In this document: in pieces, positions 39,761-53,500 of the stretch
Layout: every line of letters begins with the position of its first letter
Numbering within the stretch: position 1 is the stretch's first letter
Source: Amaranthus tricolor
Lineage: Eukaryota; Streptophyta; Magnoliopsida; Caryophyllales; Amaranthaceae
Assembly: GCF_026212465.1 (NCBI RefSeq)
Contig: NC_080062.1
Span: 12,330,643-12,394,642 of the forward strand
Length of the DNA stretch: 64,000 nt
Direction of reading: 5' to 3'
Position numbers and translations under genes: made by a program
The notes under the pieces: model-generated
Database searches by the model: none
Seen by the model: the letters and a program-made list of their open reading frames with translations, nothing else
What the model was told of the DNA's origin: nothing

Positions 39761-41876
39761 AAACTTGACACACAACACTATTTGGTATATATTATTGTGT
39801 TGAAGTGGTTAGAATTTAATATCATAGTCATATGCTACAAGTTACCTGATAAGTTTCGATTTTAAGGGTTTTTAAGCGTTTTTGCCACTTTTGCGCATAA
39901 ATTATCTCAAACTTGGTTTGTTTTGCACGAAACTTGACACACAACACTATTTGGTATATATTATTGTGTTGAAGTGTTTAAAATTTAAAATCTTAGTCAT
40001 AAGCTAGAAATTACGTGTTAAGTTGCGATTTTAAAGGTATTTAAGCGTTTTGCCACTTTTGCACATAAAGTAGCTCAAACTTCGTTTGTTTTGCACGAAA
40101 CTTGGCTCACAACACTATTTGGTATATATTATTGTGTTGAAGTGGTTAAAATATAAAATCATAGTCATATGCTAGAAATTACGTGATAAGTTACGATTTT
40201 AAGGGTTTTTAAGCGTTTTTTCCACTTTTGCGCATAGAGTAGCTCAAACTTGGTTTGTTTTACACGAAACTTCGCACACAACACTATTTGGTATTTATTA
40301 TTGTGTTGAAGTTGTTAGAATTGAAAATCATAGTCATATGCAAGAAATTACATGTTATGTTGTGATTTTAAGGGTTCATAAGCGTTTTTTTCCACTTTTT
40401 CAGATAAAGTAGCTCAAACTTGGTTTGTTTTGCACGAAACGTGGCACACAACACTATTTGGTATATATTATTGTGTCTAAGTGGTTAAAATATATAATCA
40501 TAGTCATATGCTAGAAATTACGTGATAAGTTTCGATTTTAACGGTTTTTAAGGGTTTTTGCCACTTTTGCGCATAAATTATCTCAAACTTGGTTTGTTTT
40601 GCACGAAACTAAACACACAACACTTTTTGGTATATATTATTGTGTTGAAGTGGTTAGAATTTAAAATCATAGTCATATGCTAGAAATTACTTGATAAGTT
40701 TCGATTTTAAGGGTTTTTAAGCGTTTTTGCCACTTTTGCGCATAAAGTAGCTCAAACTTGGTTTGTTTTGCACGAAACTTGACACACAACACTATTTGGT
40801 ATATATTATTGTGTTGAAGTGTTTAGAATTTAAAATCTTAGTCATATGCTAGAAATTACGTGTTAAGTTGCGATTTTAAGGGTTTTTTAAACGTTTTGCC
40901 ACTTTTGCACATAAAGTAGCTCAAACTTGGTTTGTTTTGCACGAAACTTGGCTCACAACACTATTTGGTATATATTATTGTGTTGAAGTGGTTAAAATAT
41001 AAAATCATAGTCATATGCTAGAAATTACGTGATAAGTTGCGATTTTAAGGGTTTTTAAGCGTTTTTGCCACTTTTGCGCATAAAGTAGCTCAAACTTGGT
41101 TTGTTTTGCACAAAACGTCGCACACAACACTATTTGGTATTTATTATTGTGTTGAAGTGGTTAGAATTGACTATCAAAGTCATATGCTAGAAATTACGTG
41201 TTATGTTGCAATTATAAGAGTTTTTAAGCATTTTTGCCACTTTTGCGCACAAAGTAGCTCAAACTTGGTTTGTTTTGCACCAAACTTGGCATACAACACT
41301 ATTTGGCATATATTATTGTGTTGAAGTGGTTAGAATTGAAAATCATAGTCATATGCAAGAAATTACATGTTATGTTGTGATTTTAAGGGTTTATAAGCGT
41401 TTTTTCCACTTTTTCACATAAAGTAGCTGAAACTTGGTTTGTTTTGCACGAAACTTAGCAAACAACACTATTTGGTATTAATTATTCTGTTGAAGTGGTT
41501 AGAATTTAAAATCTTAGTCATATGCTAAAAATTACGTGCTAAGTTGCGATTTTAAGGGTTTTTAAGCGTTTTGCCACTTTTGCACATAAAGTAACTCAAA
41601 CTTGGTTTGTTTTACACGAAACTTGGCACACAACACTATTTGGTATATATTACTGTGTTGAAGTGGTTAAAATATAAAATCATAGTCATATGCTAGAAAT
41701 TACGTGATAAGTTATGATTATAAGGGTTTTTAAGCGTTTTTGCCACTTTTGCGCATAAAGTAGCTCTAACTTGGTTTGTTTTGTACGAAACTTCACACAC
41801 AACACTATTTGGTATATATTATTGTGTTGAAGTGGTTAGAATTTAAAATCTTAGTCATATGCTAGAAATTACATGT
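39761..41876 (-). repeat. Satellite, subfamily A, return to longer monomer order
   Basis: After the 844 bp array the order returns to that seen near 33.5-34.3 kb: TTTAATATCATAG, CATAAATTATCTC, GTTTAAAATTTAAAATC and then TTTATTATTG types. A CGAAACTAAACACAC monomer lies near 40606 and a GACTATCAAAG monomer near 41168. The contig stops inside a monomer at ..AGAAATTACATGT. Confidence 0.85.
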
Positions 41877-41976
41877 NNNNNNNNNNNNNNNNNNNNNNNN
41901 NNNNNNNNNNNNNNNNNNNNNNNNNNNNNNNNNNNNNNNNNNNNNNNNNNNNNNNNNNNNNNNNNNNNNNNNNNNN
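41877..41976. other. Assembly gap, 100 N
   Basis: Exactly 100 N. Both strand and subfamily change here: A on the - strand to the left, B on the + strand to the right. The left flank ends ..CATATGCTAGAAATTACATGT. The right flank starts TATGAGTATGATT, again close to the same monomer phase. Open reading frames called across this gap are artefacts. Confidence 0.99.
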
Positions 41977-41999
41977 TATGAGTATGATTTTTAATTCTA

Positions 42000-44900
42000 A
42001 CCACTTCAACACAATAATTATACCAAATTGTGTTGTGCGCAAAGTTTCGTGCAAAACAAACCACGTTTGAGCTACTTTATGCGCGAAAGTGCCAAAAAAG
42101 CTTTAAACGCATAAAATCGCAACTTAACACTTAATTTCCAGAAAATGACTATGATTTACAATTCTAACCACCTCAACACAATAAGATATACCAAATAGTA
42201 ATGTGTGCCAAGATTCTTGCAGAACAAACCATGTTTGAGCTACTTTTTGCGTGAAAGTGCCAAAAAGGTTTTAAAACGCATAAAATCGCAACTTAATAGG
42301 TAATATCTAGCATATGACTATGATTTTCAACATTAACTACTTCAATACAATAATATATGCGAAATAGTGTTGTGCGCCAAGTTTTTTGCAAAACAAACCA
42401 AGTTTGAGCTACTTTATGCGCAAAAGTGCCAAAAAAGCTTAAAAATGCATAAAATCGCAACTTAACACGTAGTATCTAGCATATGACTATGATTTTCAAC
42501 TCTAACCACTTCAACACCATAATATATACCAAATAATGTTGTGTGCCAAGTTTCGTGCAAAACAAACCAAGTTTGAACTACTTTATGCGCGAAAGTGCCA
42601 AAAAAGCTTAAAAACGCATAAAATCGCAACTTAACACGTAATAGCTAGCATATGACTATAATTTTCAATTCTAACCACTTCAACACAATAATATATGCGA
42701 AATACTGTTGTGTGCCAAGTTTTGTGCAAAACAAACAAAGTTTGAGCTACTTTATGCAAGAAAGTGCCAAAAAAGCTTAAAAACGCATAAAATCACAACT
42801 TAACACGTAATTTAAATCATATGACTATGATTATCAATTCTAACCATTTCAACACAATGTTATATATCAAATAGTGTTGTGTGCCAAGTTTCGTGTAAAA
42901 CAAACGAAGTTTTAGCTACTTTATTCGTCAAAATGCCAAAGAAGCTTAAAAACACATAAAATTGCAACTTAACACGTAATTTCTAGCATATGTCTTTAAT
43001 ATACAAATCTAACCTCTTCAACACAATAATATATACCAAATAGTGTTGTATGTCATGTTTCGTTCAAAACAAACCAAGTTTGAGCTACATTATGCGCAAA
43101 TGTGCCAAAAAGAATAAAAACGAATAAAATCGCAATTTAACATGTAATTTCTAGCATATGAATATGATTTTCAATTCTAACCACTTCAACACAACAATAT
43201 ATACCAAATAGTGTTGTGTGCCAAGATTCGTGAAGAACAAACAAAGTTTGAGCTACTTTATGCACGAAAGTGCCAAAATAACTCAAAAACGCATAAAATC
43301 GCAACTTAACACGTAATTTCTATCATATGAGTATGATTTTAAATTCTAACCACTTCAACACAATAATTATACCACATAGTGTTATGCGCCAAGTTTCGTG
43401 CAAAACAAACCAAGTTTGAGCTACTTTATGCGCGAAAGTTCTAAAAAAGCTTAAAACGCATAAAATCGCAAATTAACAATTAATTTCTAGCATATTACTA
43501 TGATTTACAATTCTAACCACCTCAACACAATAATATATACCAAATAGTGATGTGTGCCAAGATTCGTGTAGAACAAACAATTTTTGAGCTAATTTATGCG
43601 TGAAAGTGCCAAAAAGGTTTAAAAACGCATAAAAATCGCAACTTAACACGTAATATCTAGCATATGACTATGATTATCAACTCTAACCACTTCAACACAA
43701 TAATATATGCGAAATAGTATTGTGCGCAAAGTTTCGTGCAAAACAAACCAAGTTTGAGCTACTTTATGCGCAAAAGTGCCAAAAAAGCTTAAAAACGAAT
43801 AAAATCGCAACTTAACACGTAGTATCTAGCATATGACTATGATTTTCAACTCTAACAACTTCAACACCATAATATATACCAAATAATGTTGTGTGCCAAG
43901 TTTTGTGCAAAACAAACCAAGTTTGAACTACTTTATGCGCGAAAGTGCCAAAAAAGCTCAAAAACGCACAAAATCGCAACTTAGCACGTAATATCTAGCA
44001 TATGACTATAATTTTCGATTCTCACCACTTCAACACAATAATATATGCGAAATACTGTTGTGCGCCAAGTTTTGTGCAAAACAAACCAAGTTTGAGCTAC
44101 TTTATGCAAGAAAGTGCCAAAAAAGCTTAAAAACGCATAAAATCACAACTTAACACGTAATTTCTATCATATGACTATGATTATGAATTTTAACCATTTC
44201 AACACAATGTTATATATCAAATAGTGTTGTGTGCCAAGTTTCGTGTAAAACAAACGAAGTTTTAGCTACTTTATTCGTGAAAGTGCCAAAGAAGCTTAAA
44301 AACACAAAAAAATTACAACTTAACACGTAATTTCTAGCATATGTCTTTAATATACAAATCTAACCTCTTCAACACAATAATATATACCAAATAGTGTTGT
44401 ATGTCATGTTTCGTTCAAAACAAACCAAGTTTGAGCTACATTATGCGCAAAAGTGCCAAAAAGCATAAAAACAAATAAAATCGCAATTTAACATGTAATT
44501 TCTAGCATATGACTATGATTTTCAATTCTAACCACTTCAACACAATAATATGTACCAAATAGTGTTGTGTGCCAAGATTCGTGAAGAACAAACAAAGTTT
44601 GAGCTACTTTATGCACGAAAGTGCCAAAAAAACATAAAAACGCATAAAATCGCAACTTAACACGTAATTTCTATCATATGAGTATGATTTTCAATTCTAA
44701 CCACTTCAACACAATAATTATACCACATAGTGTTATGCGCCAAGTTTCGTGCAAAACAAACCAAGTTTGAGCTACTTTATACGCGAAAGTTCCAAAAAAG
44801 CTTAAAACGCATAAAATCGCAAGTTAACAATTAATTTCTAGCATATGACTATGATTTACAATTCTAACCACCTCAACACAATAATATATACCAAATAGTG

Positions 44901-47540
44901 ATGTGTGCCAAGATTCGTGTAGAACAAACAATGTTTGAGCTAATTTATGCGTGAAAGTGCCAAAAAGGTTTAAAAACGCATAAAATCGCAACTTAACACG
45001 TAATATCTAGCATATGACTATGATTATCAACTCTAACCACTTCAACACAATAATATATGCGAAATAGTATTGTGCGCAAAGTTTCGTGCAAAACAAACCA
45101 AGTTTGAGCTACTTTATGCGCAAAAGTGCCAAAAAAGCGTAAAAACGAATAAAATCGCAACTTAACACGTAGTATCTAGCATATAACTATGATTTTCAAC
45201 TCTAACAACTTCAACACCATAATATATACCAAATAATGTTGTGTGCCAAGTTTTGTGCAAAACAAACCAAGTTTGAACTACTTTATGCGCGAAAGTGCCA
45301 AAAAAGCTTAAAAACGCACAAAATCTCAAATTAGCACGTAATATCTAGCATATGACTATAATTTTCAATTCTCACCACTTCAACACAATAATATATTCCA
45401 AATAGTGTTGTGTGCCAAGATTCGTGAAGAACAAACAAAGTTTGAGCTACTTTATTCACGAAAGTGCCAAAAAAACTTTAAAACGCATAAAATCGCAACT
45501 TAACACGTAATTTCTATCATATGAGTATGATTTTCAATTCTAACCACTTCAAAAAAATAATTATACCAAATAGTGTTATGCGCCAAGTTTCGTGCAAAAC
45601 AAACCAAGTTTGAGCTACTTTATGCGCGAAAGTGCCAAAAAAGCTTAAAAAGCATAAAATCGCAAATTAACAATTAATTTCTAGCATATGACTATGATTT
45701 ACAATTCTAACCACCTCAACACAATAATATATACCAAATAGTGATGTGTGCCAAGATTCGTGTAGAACAAACAATTTTTGAGCTAATTTATGCGTGAAAG
45801 TGCCAAAAAGGTTTAAAAACGCATAAAATCGCAACTTAGCACGTAATATCTAGCATATGACAATGATTATCAACTCTAACCACTTCAACACAATAATATA
45901 TGCGAAATAGTGTTGTGCGCAAAGTTTCGTGCAAAACAAACCAAGTTTGAGCTACTTTATGCGCAAAAGTGCCAAAAAAGCTTTAAAACGAATAAAATCG
46001 CAACTTAACACGTAGTATCTAGCATATGACTATGATTTTAAAATCTAACAACTTCAACACCATAATATATACCAAATAATGTTGTGTGCCAAATTTCGTG
46101 CAAAACAAACCAAGTTTGAACTACTTTATGCGCGAAAGTGCCAAAAAAGCTTAACAACGCATAAAATCGCAACTTAGCACGTAATATCGAGCATATGACT
46201 ATAATGTTCAATTCTAACCACTTCAATACAATAATATATGCGAAATACTGTTGTGCGCCAAATTTTGTGCAAAACAAACCAAGTTTGAGCTACTTTATGC
46301 AAGAAAGTGCCAAAAAAGCTTAAAAACGCATAAAATCACAACTCAACGCGTAATTTCAATCATATGACTATGATTATCAATTCTAACCATTTCAACACAA
46401 TGTTATATATCAAATAGTGTTGTGTGGCATGTTTCGTGTAAAACAAACGAAGTTTTAGCTACTTTATGCGTGAAAGTGCCAAAGAAGCTTAAAAACATAT
46501 AAAATTGCAACTTAACACGTAATTTCTAGCATATGTCTTTAATAAACAAATCTAACCTCTTCAACACAATAATATATACAAAATAGTGTTGTGTGTCATG
46601 TTTCGTGCAAAACAAACCAAGTTTGAGCTACATTATGCGCGAAAGTGCCAAAAAGCATAAAAACGAATAAAATCGCAAGTTAACATGTAATTTATAGCAT
46701 ATGACTATGATTTTCAATTCTAACCACTTCAACACAATAATATATATCAAATAGTGTTGTGTGCCAAGATTCGTGAAGAACAAACAAAGTTTGAGCTACT
46801 TTATGCACGAAAGTGCCAAAAAGAATAAAAACGAATAAAATCGCAACTTAACATTTAATTTCTAGCATATGACTATGATTTTCAATTCTAACCACCTAAC
46901 CACAATAATATATACCAAATAGTGTTGGGTGCCAAGATTGGTGAAGAACAAACCAAGTTTGAGCTACTTTATGCACGAAAGTGCCAAAAAAGCTTTAAAA
47001 CGTATAAAATTGCAACTTAACACGTAATTTCTATCATATGAGTATGATTTTCAATTCTAACCACTTCAACACAATAATTATACCAAATAGTGTTATGCGC
47101 CAAGTTTCGTGCAAAACAAACCAAGTTTGAGCTACTTTATGCGCGAAAGTGCCAAAATAGCTTAAAACGCATAAAATCGCAAATTAACAATTAATTTCTA
47201 GCATATGACTATGATTTACAATTCTAACCACCTCAACACAATAATATATACCAAATAGTGATGTGTGCCAATATTCGTGTAGAACAAACAATGTTTGAGC
47301 TAATTTATGCGTGAAAGTGCCAAAAAGGTTTTAAAACGCATAAAATCGCAACTTAACATGTAATATCTAGCATATGACTATGATTATCAACTCTAACCAC
47401 TTCAACACAATAATATATGCGAAATAGTGTTGTGCGCAAATTTTCGTGCAAAACAAACCAAGCTTGAGCTACTTTATGCGCAAAAGTGCCAAAAAAGCTT
47501 AAAAACGCATAAAATCGCAACTTAACACGTAGTATCTAGC
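42000..47540 (+). repeat. 8-monomer higher-order repeat in subfamily B, about 1350 bp
   Basis: The B1 marker AATAATTATACC occurs at 42013, 43362 and 44713 (offsets 1349 and 1351 bp, eight monomers). It then occurs at 45556 (843 bp, five monomers) and 47073 (1517 bp, nine monomers). The short interval is explained by a B5/B8 hybrid near 45360-45430, which starts ATAATTTTCAATTC and continues GATTCGTGAAGAAC. The long interval holds two B8-type monomers in a row, near 46758 and 46930. Copies are noticeably more diverged from one another than those of the 844 bp array that follows. Confidence 0.88.
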
Positions 47541-50500
47541 ATATGACTATGATTTTCGACTCTAACCACTTCAACACCATAATATATACCAAATAATATT
47601 GTGTGCCAAGTTTCGTGCAAAACAAACCAAGTTTGAACTACTTTATGCGCGAAAGTGCCAAAAAATCTTAAAAACGCATAAAATCGCAACATAGCACGTA
47701 ATATCTAGCATATGACAATAATTTTCAATTCTAACCACTTCAACACAATAATATATGCGAAATACTGTTGTGCGCCAAGTTTTGTGCAAAACAAACCAAG
47801 TTTGAGCTACTTTATGCAAGAAAGTGCCAAAAAAGGTTAATAACGCATAAAATCACAACTTAACACGTAATTTCAATCATATGACTATGATTATCAATTC
47901 TAACCATTTCAACACAATGTTATATATCAAATAGTGTTGTGTGCCAAGTTTCGTGTAAAACAAACGAAGTTTTAGCTACTTTATGCGTGAAAGTGCCAAA
48001 GAAGCTTAAAAACACAAAAAATTGCAACTTAACACATAATTTCTAGCATATGTCTTGAATATACAAATCTAACCTCTTCAAAACAATAATATATACCAAA
48101 TAGTGTTGTGTGATATGTTTCGTGCAAAACAAACCAAGTTTGAGCTACATTATGCGCGAAAGTGCCAAAAAGCACAAAAACGAATAAAATCGCAAGTTAA
48201 CATGTAATTTCTAACATATGACTATGATATTCAATTCTATCCACTTCAACACAATAATATATACCAAATAGTGTTGTGTGCAAAGATTCGTGAAGAACAA
48301 ACCAAGTTTGAGCTACTTTATGCGCAAAAGTGCCAAAAAAGCTTAAAAACGCATAAAATCGCAACTTAACACGTAGTATCTAGCATATGACTATGATTTT
48401 CGACTCTAACCACTTCAACACCATAATATATACCAAATAATGTTGTGTGCCAAGTTTCGTGCAAAACAAACCAAGTTTGAACTACTTTATGCGCGAAAGT
48501 GCCAAAAAATCTTAAAAACGCATAAAATCGCAACTTAGCACGTAATATCTAGCATATGACAATAATTTTCAATTCTAACCACTTCAACACAATAATATAT
48601 GCGAAATACTGTTGTGCGCCAAGTTTTGTGCAAAACAAACCAAGTTTGAGCTACTTTATGCAAGAAAGTGCCAAAAAAGGTTAATAACGCATAAAATCAC
48701 AACTTAACACGTAATTTCAATCATATGACTATGATTATCAATTCTAACCATTTCAACACAATGTTATATATCAAATAGTGTTGTGTGCCAAGTTTCATGT
48801 AAAACAAACGAAGTTTTAGCTACTTTATGCGTGAAAGTGCCAAAGAAGCTTAAAAACACAAAAAATTGCAACTTAACACATAATTTCTAGCATATGTCTT
48901 GAATATACAAATCTAACCTCTTCAAAACAATAATATATACCAAATAGTGTTGTGTGATATGTTTCGTGCAAAACAAACCAAGTTTGAGCTACATTATGCG
49001 CGAAAGTGCCAAAAAGCATAAAAACGAATAAAATCGCAAGTTAACATGTAATTTCTAACATATGACTATGATATTCAATTCTATCCACTTCAACACAATA
49101 ATATATACCAAATAGTGTTGTGTGCAAAGATTCGTGAAGAACAAACCAAGTTTGAGCTACTTTATGCGCAAAAGTGCCAAAAAAGCTTAAAAACGCATAA
49201 AATCGCAACTTAACACGTAGTATCTAGCATATGACTATGATTTTCGACTCTAACCACTTCAACACCATAATATATACCAAATAATGTTGTGTGCCAAGTT
49301 TCGTGCAAAACAAACCAAGTTTGAACTACTTTATGCGCGAAAGTGCCAAAAAATCTTAAAAACGCATAAAATCGCAACTTAGCACGTAATATCTAGCATA
49401 TGACAATAATTTTCAATTCTAACCACTTCAACACAATAATATATGCGAAATACTGTTGTGCGCCAAGTTTTGTGCAAAACAAACCAAGTTTGAGCTACTT
49501 TATGCAAGAAAGTGCCAAAAAAGGTTAATAACGCATAAAATCACAACTTAACACGTAATTTCAATCATATGACTATGATTATCAATTCTAACCATTTCAA
49601 CACAATGTTATATATCAAATAGTGTTGTGTGCCAAGTTTCGTGTAAAACAAACGAAGTTTTAGCTACTTTATGCGTGAAAGTGCCAAAGAAGCTTAAAAA
49701 CACAAAAAATTGCAACTTAACACATAATTTCTAGCATATGTCTTGAATATACAAATCTAACCTCTTCAAAACAATAATATATACCAAATAGTGTTGTGTG
49801 ATATGTTTCGTGCAAAACAAACCAAGTTTGAGCTACATTATGCGCGAAAGTGCCAAAAAGCACAAAAACGAATAAAATCGCAAGTTAACATGTAATTTCT
49901 AACATATGACTATGATATTCAATTCTATCCACTTCAACACAATAATATATACCAAATAGTGTTGTGTGCAAAGATTCGTGAAGAACAAACCAAGTTTGAG
50001 CTACTTTATGCGCAAAAGTGCCAAAAAAGCTTAAAAACGCATAAAATCGCAACTTAACACGTAGTATCTAGCATATGACTATGATTTTCGACTCTAACCA
50101 CTTCAACACCATAATATATACCAAATAATGTTGTGTGCCAAGTTTCGTGCAAAACAAACCAAGTTTGAACTACTTTATGCGCGAAAGTGCCAAAAAATCT
50201 TAAAAACGCATAAAATCGCAACTTAGCACGTAATATCTAGCATATGACAATAATTTTCAATTCTAACCACTTCAACACAATAATATATGCGAAATACTGT
50301 TGTGCGCCAAGTTTTGTGCAAAACAAACCAAGTTTGAGCTACTTTATGCAAGAAAGTGCCAAAAAAGGTTAATAACGCATAAAATCACAACTTAACACGT
50401 AATTTCAATCATATGACTATGATTATCAATTCTAACCATTTCAACACAATGTTATATATCAAATAGTGTTGTGTGCCAAGTTTCGTGTAAAACAAACGAA

Positions 50501-53500
50501 GTTTTAGCTACTTTATGCGTGAAAGTGCCAAAGAAGCTTAAAAACACAAAAAATTGCAACTTAACACATAATTTCTAGCATATGTCTTGAATATACAAAT
50601 CTAACCTCTTCAAAACAATAATATATACCAAATAGTGTTGTGTGATATGTTTCGTGCAAAACAAACCAAGTTTGAGCTACATTATGCGCGAAAGTGCCAA
50701 AAAGCATAAAAACGAATAAAATCGCAAGTTAACATGTAATTTCTAACATATGACTATGATATTCAATTCTATCCACTTCAACACAATAATATATACCAAA
50801 TAGTGTTGTGTGCAAAGATTCGTGAAGAACAAACCAAGTTTGAGCTACTTTATGCGCAAAAGTGCCAAAAAAGCTTAAAAACGCATAAAATCGCAACTTA
50901 ACACGTAGTATCTAGCATATGACTATGATTTTCGACTCTAACCACTTCAACACCATAATATATACCAAATAATGTTGTGTGCCAAGTTTCGTGCAAAACA
51001 AACCAAGTTTGAACTACTTTATGCGCGAAAGTGCCAAAAAATCTTAAAAACGCATAAAATCGCAACTTAGCACGTAATATCTAGCATATGACAATAATTT
51101 TCAATTCTAACCACTTCAACACAATAATATATGCGAAATACTGTTGTGCGCCAAGTTTTGTGCAAAACAAACCAAGTTTGAGCTACTTTATGCAAGAAAG
51201 TGCCAAAAAAGGTTAATAACGCATAAAATCACAACTTAACACGTAATTTCAATCATATGACTATGATTATCAATTCTAACCATTTCAACACAATGTTATA
51301 TATCAAATAGTGTTGTGTGCCAAGTTTCGTGTAAAACAAACGAAGTTTTAGCTACTTTATGCGTGAAAGTGCCAAAGAAGCTTAAAAACACAAAAAATTG
51401 CAACTTAACACATAATTTCTAGCATATGTCTTGAATATACAAATCTAACCTCTTCAAAACAATAATATATACCAAATAGTGTTGTGTGATATGTTTCGTG
51501 CAAAACAAACCAAGTTTGAGCTACATTATGCGCGAAAGTGCCAAAAAGCACAAAAACGAATAAAATCGCAAGTTAACATGTAATTTCTAACATATGACTA
51601 TGATATTCAAATCTATCCACTTCAACACAATAATATATACCAAATAGTGTTGTGTGCAAAGATTCGTGAAGAACAAACCAAGTTTGAGCTACTTTATGCG
51701 CAAAAGTGCCAAAAAAGCTTAAAAACGCATAAAATCGCAACTTAACACGTAGTATCTAGCATATGACTATGATTTTCGACTCTAACCACTTCAACACCAT
51801 AATATATACCAAATAATGTTGTGTGCCAAGTTTCGTGCAAAACAAACCAAGTTTGAACTACTTTATGCGCGAAAGTGCCAAAAAATCTTAAACGCATAAA
51901 ATCGCAACTTAGCACGTAATATCTAGCATATGACAATAATTTTCAATTCTAACCACTTCAACACAATAATATATGCGAAATACTGTTGTGCGCCAAGTTT
52001 TGTGCAAAACAAACCAAGTTTGAGCTACTTTATGCAAGAAAGTGCCAAAAAAGGTTAATAACGCATAAAATCACAACTTAACACGTAATTTCAATCATAT
52101 GACTATGATTATCAATTCTAACCATTTCAACACAATGTTATATATCAAATAGTGTTGTGTGCCAAGTTTTGTGTAAAACAAACGAAGTTTTAGCTACTTT
52201 ATGCGTGAAAGTGCCAAAGAAGCTTAAAAACACAAAAAATTGCAACTTAACACATAATTTCTAGCATATGTCTTGAATATACAAATCTAACCTCTTCAAA
52301 ACAATAATATATACCAAATAGTGTTGTGTGATATGTTTCGTGCAAAACAAACCAAGTTTGAGCTACATTATGCGCGAAAGTGCCAAAAAGCACAAAAACG
52401 AATAAAATCGCAAGTTAACATGTAATTTCTAACATATGACTATGATATTCAATTCTATCCACTTCAACACAATAATATATACCAAATAGTGTTGTGTGCA
52501 AAGATTCGTGAAGAACAAACCAAGTTTGAGCTACTTTATGCGCAAAAGTGCCAAAAAAGCTTAAAAACGCATAAAATCGCAACTTAACACGTAGTATCTA
52601 GCATATGACTATGATTTTCGACTCTAACCACTTCAACACCATAATATATACCAAATAATGTTGTGTGCCAAGTTTCGTGCAAAACAAACCAAGTTTGAAC
52701 TACTTTATGCGCGAAAGTGCCAAAAAATCTTAAAAACGCATAAAATCGCAACTTAGCACGTAATATCTAGCATATGACAATAATTTTCAATTCTAACCAC
52801 TTCAACACAATAATATATGCGAAATACTGTTGTGCGCCAAGTTTTGTGCAAAACAAACCAAGTTTGAGCTACTTTATGCAAGAAAGTGCCAAAAAAGGTT
52901 AATAACGCATAAAATCACAACTTAACACGTAATTTCAATCATATGACTATGATTATCAATTCTAACCATTTCAACACAATGTTATATATCAAATAGTGTT
53001 GTGTGCCAAGTTTCGTGTAAAACAAACGAAGTTTTAGCTACTTTATGCGTGAAAGTGCCAAAGAAGCTTAAAAACACAAAAAATTGCAACTTAACACATA
53101 ATTTCTAGCATATGTCTTGAATATACAAATCTAACCTCTTCAAAACAATAATATATACCAAATAGTGTTGTGTGATATGTTTCGTGCAAAACAAACCAAG
53201 TTTGAGCTACATTATGCGCGAAAGTGCCAAAAAGCACAAAAACGAATAAAATCGCAAGTTAACATGTAATTTCTAACATATGACTATGATATTCAATTCT
53301 ATCCACTTCAACACAATAATATATACCAAATAGTGTTGTGTGCAAAGATTCGTGAAGAACAAACCAAGTTTGAGCTACTTTATGCGCAAAAGTGCCAAAA
53401 AAGCTTAAAAACGCATAAAATCGCAACTTAACACGTAGTATCTAGCATATGACTATGATTTTCGACTCTAACCACTTCAACACCATAATATATACCAAAT

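Larger units (their letters stand above)
3018..41876 (-). repeat. Satellite array, subfamily A, reverse
   Basis: About 38.9 kb, some 230 monomers of about 168-169 bp, all on the - strand. On the + strand they read CACTATTTGGTATATATT, GTTGAAGTGGTTAGAA, TAGTCATATGCTAG, GCGATTTTAAGGG, GCACGAAACTTGG. The monomers share the subfamily A spelling AAGGGTTTTTAAGCG, so they belong with 1-2917 and not with the B contig to the right. Recognisable types include one with GTGTCTAAGTGG, one with GAATTGACTATCAAAG, one with TTTATAAGCGTTTTTTCC and one with GCCGCTTTTGC. Their order defines the HORs listed separately. No transposon, gene or other insertion interrupts the stretch. Confidence 0.97.

Noticed and set aside
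41855..42070. Reading frames on both strands across the 41877-41976 gap
   Set aside because: More than 30 of their codons are N. They are artefacts of translating through the placeholder.
42000..47540. CRISPR-like array, given regular repeats
   Set aside because: There are no short repeats with unique spacers; the whole 168-169 bp unit is conserved, as in a satellite.
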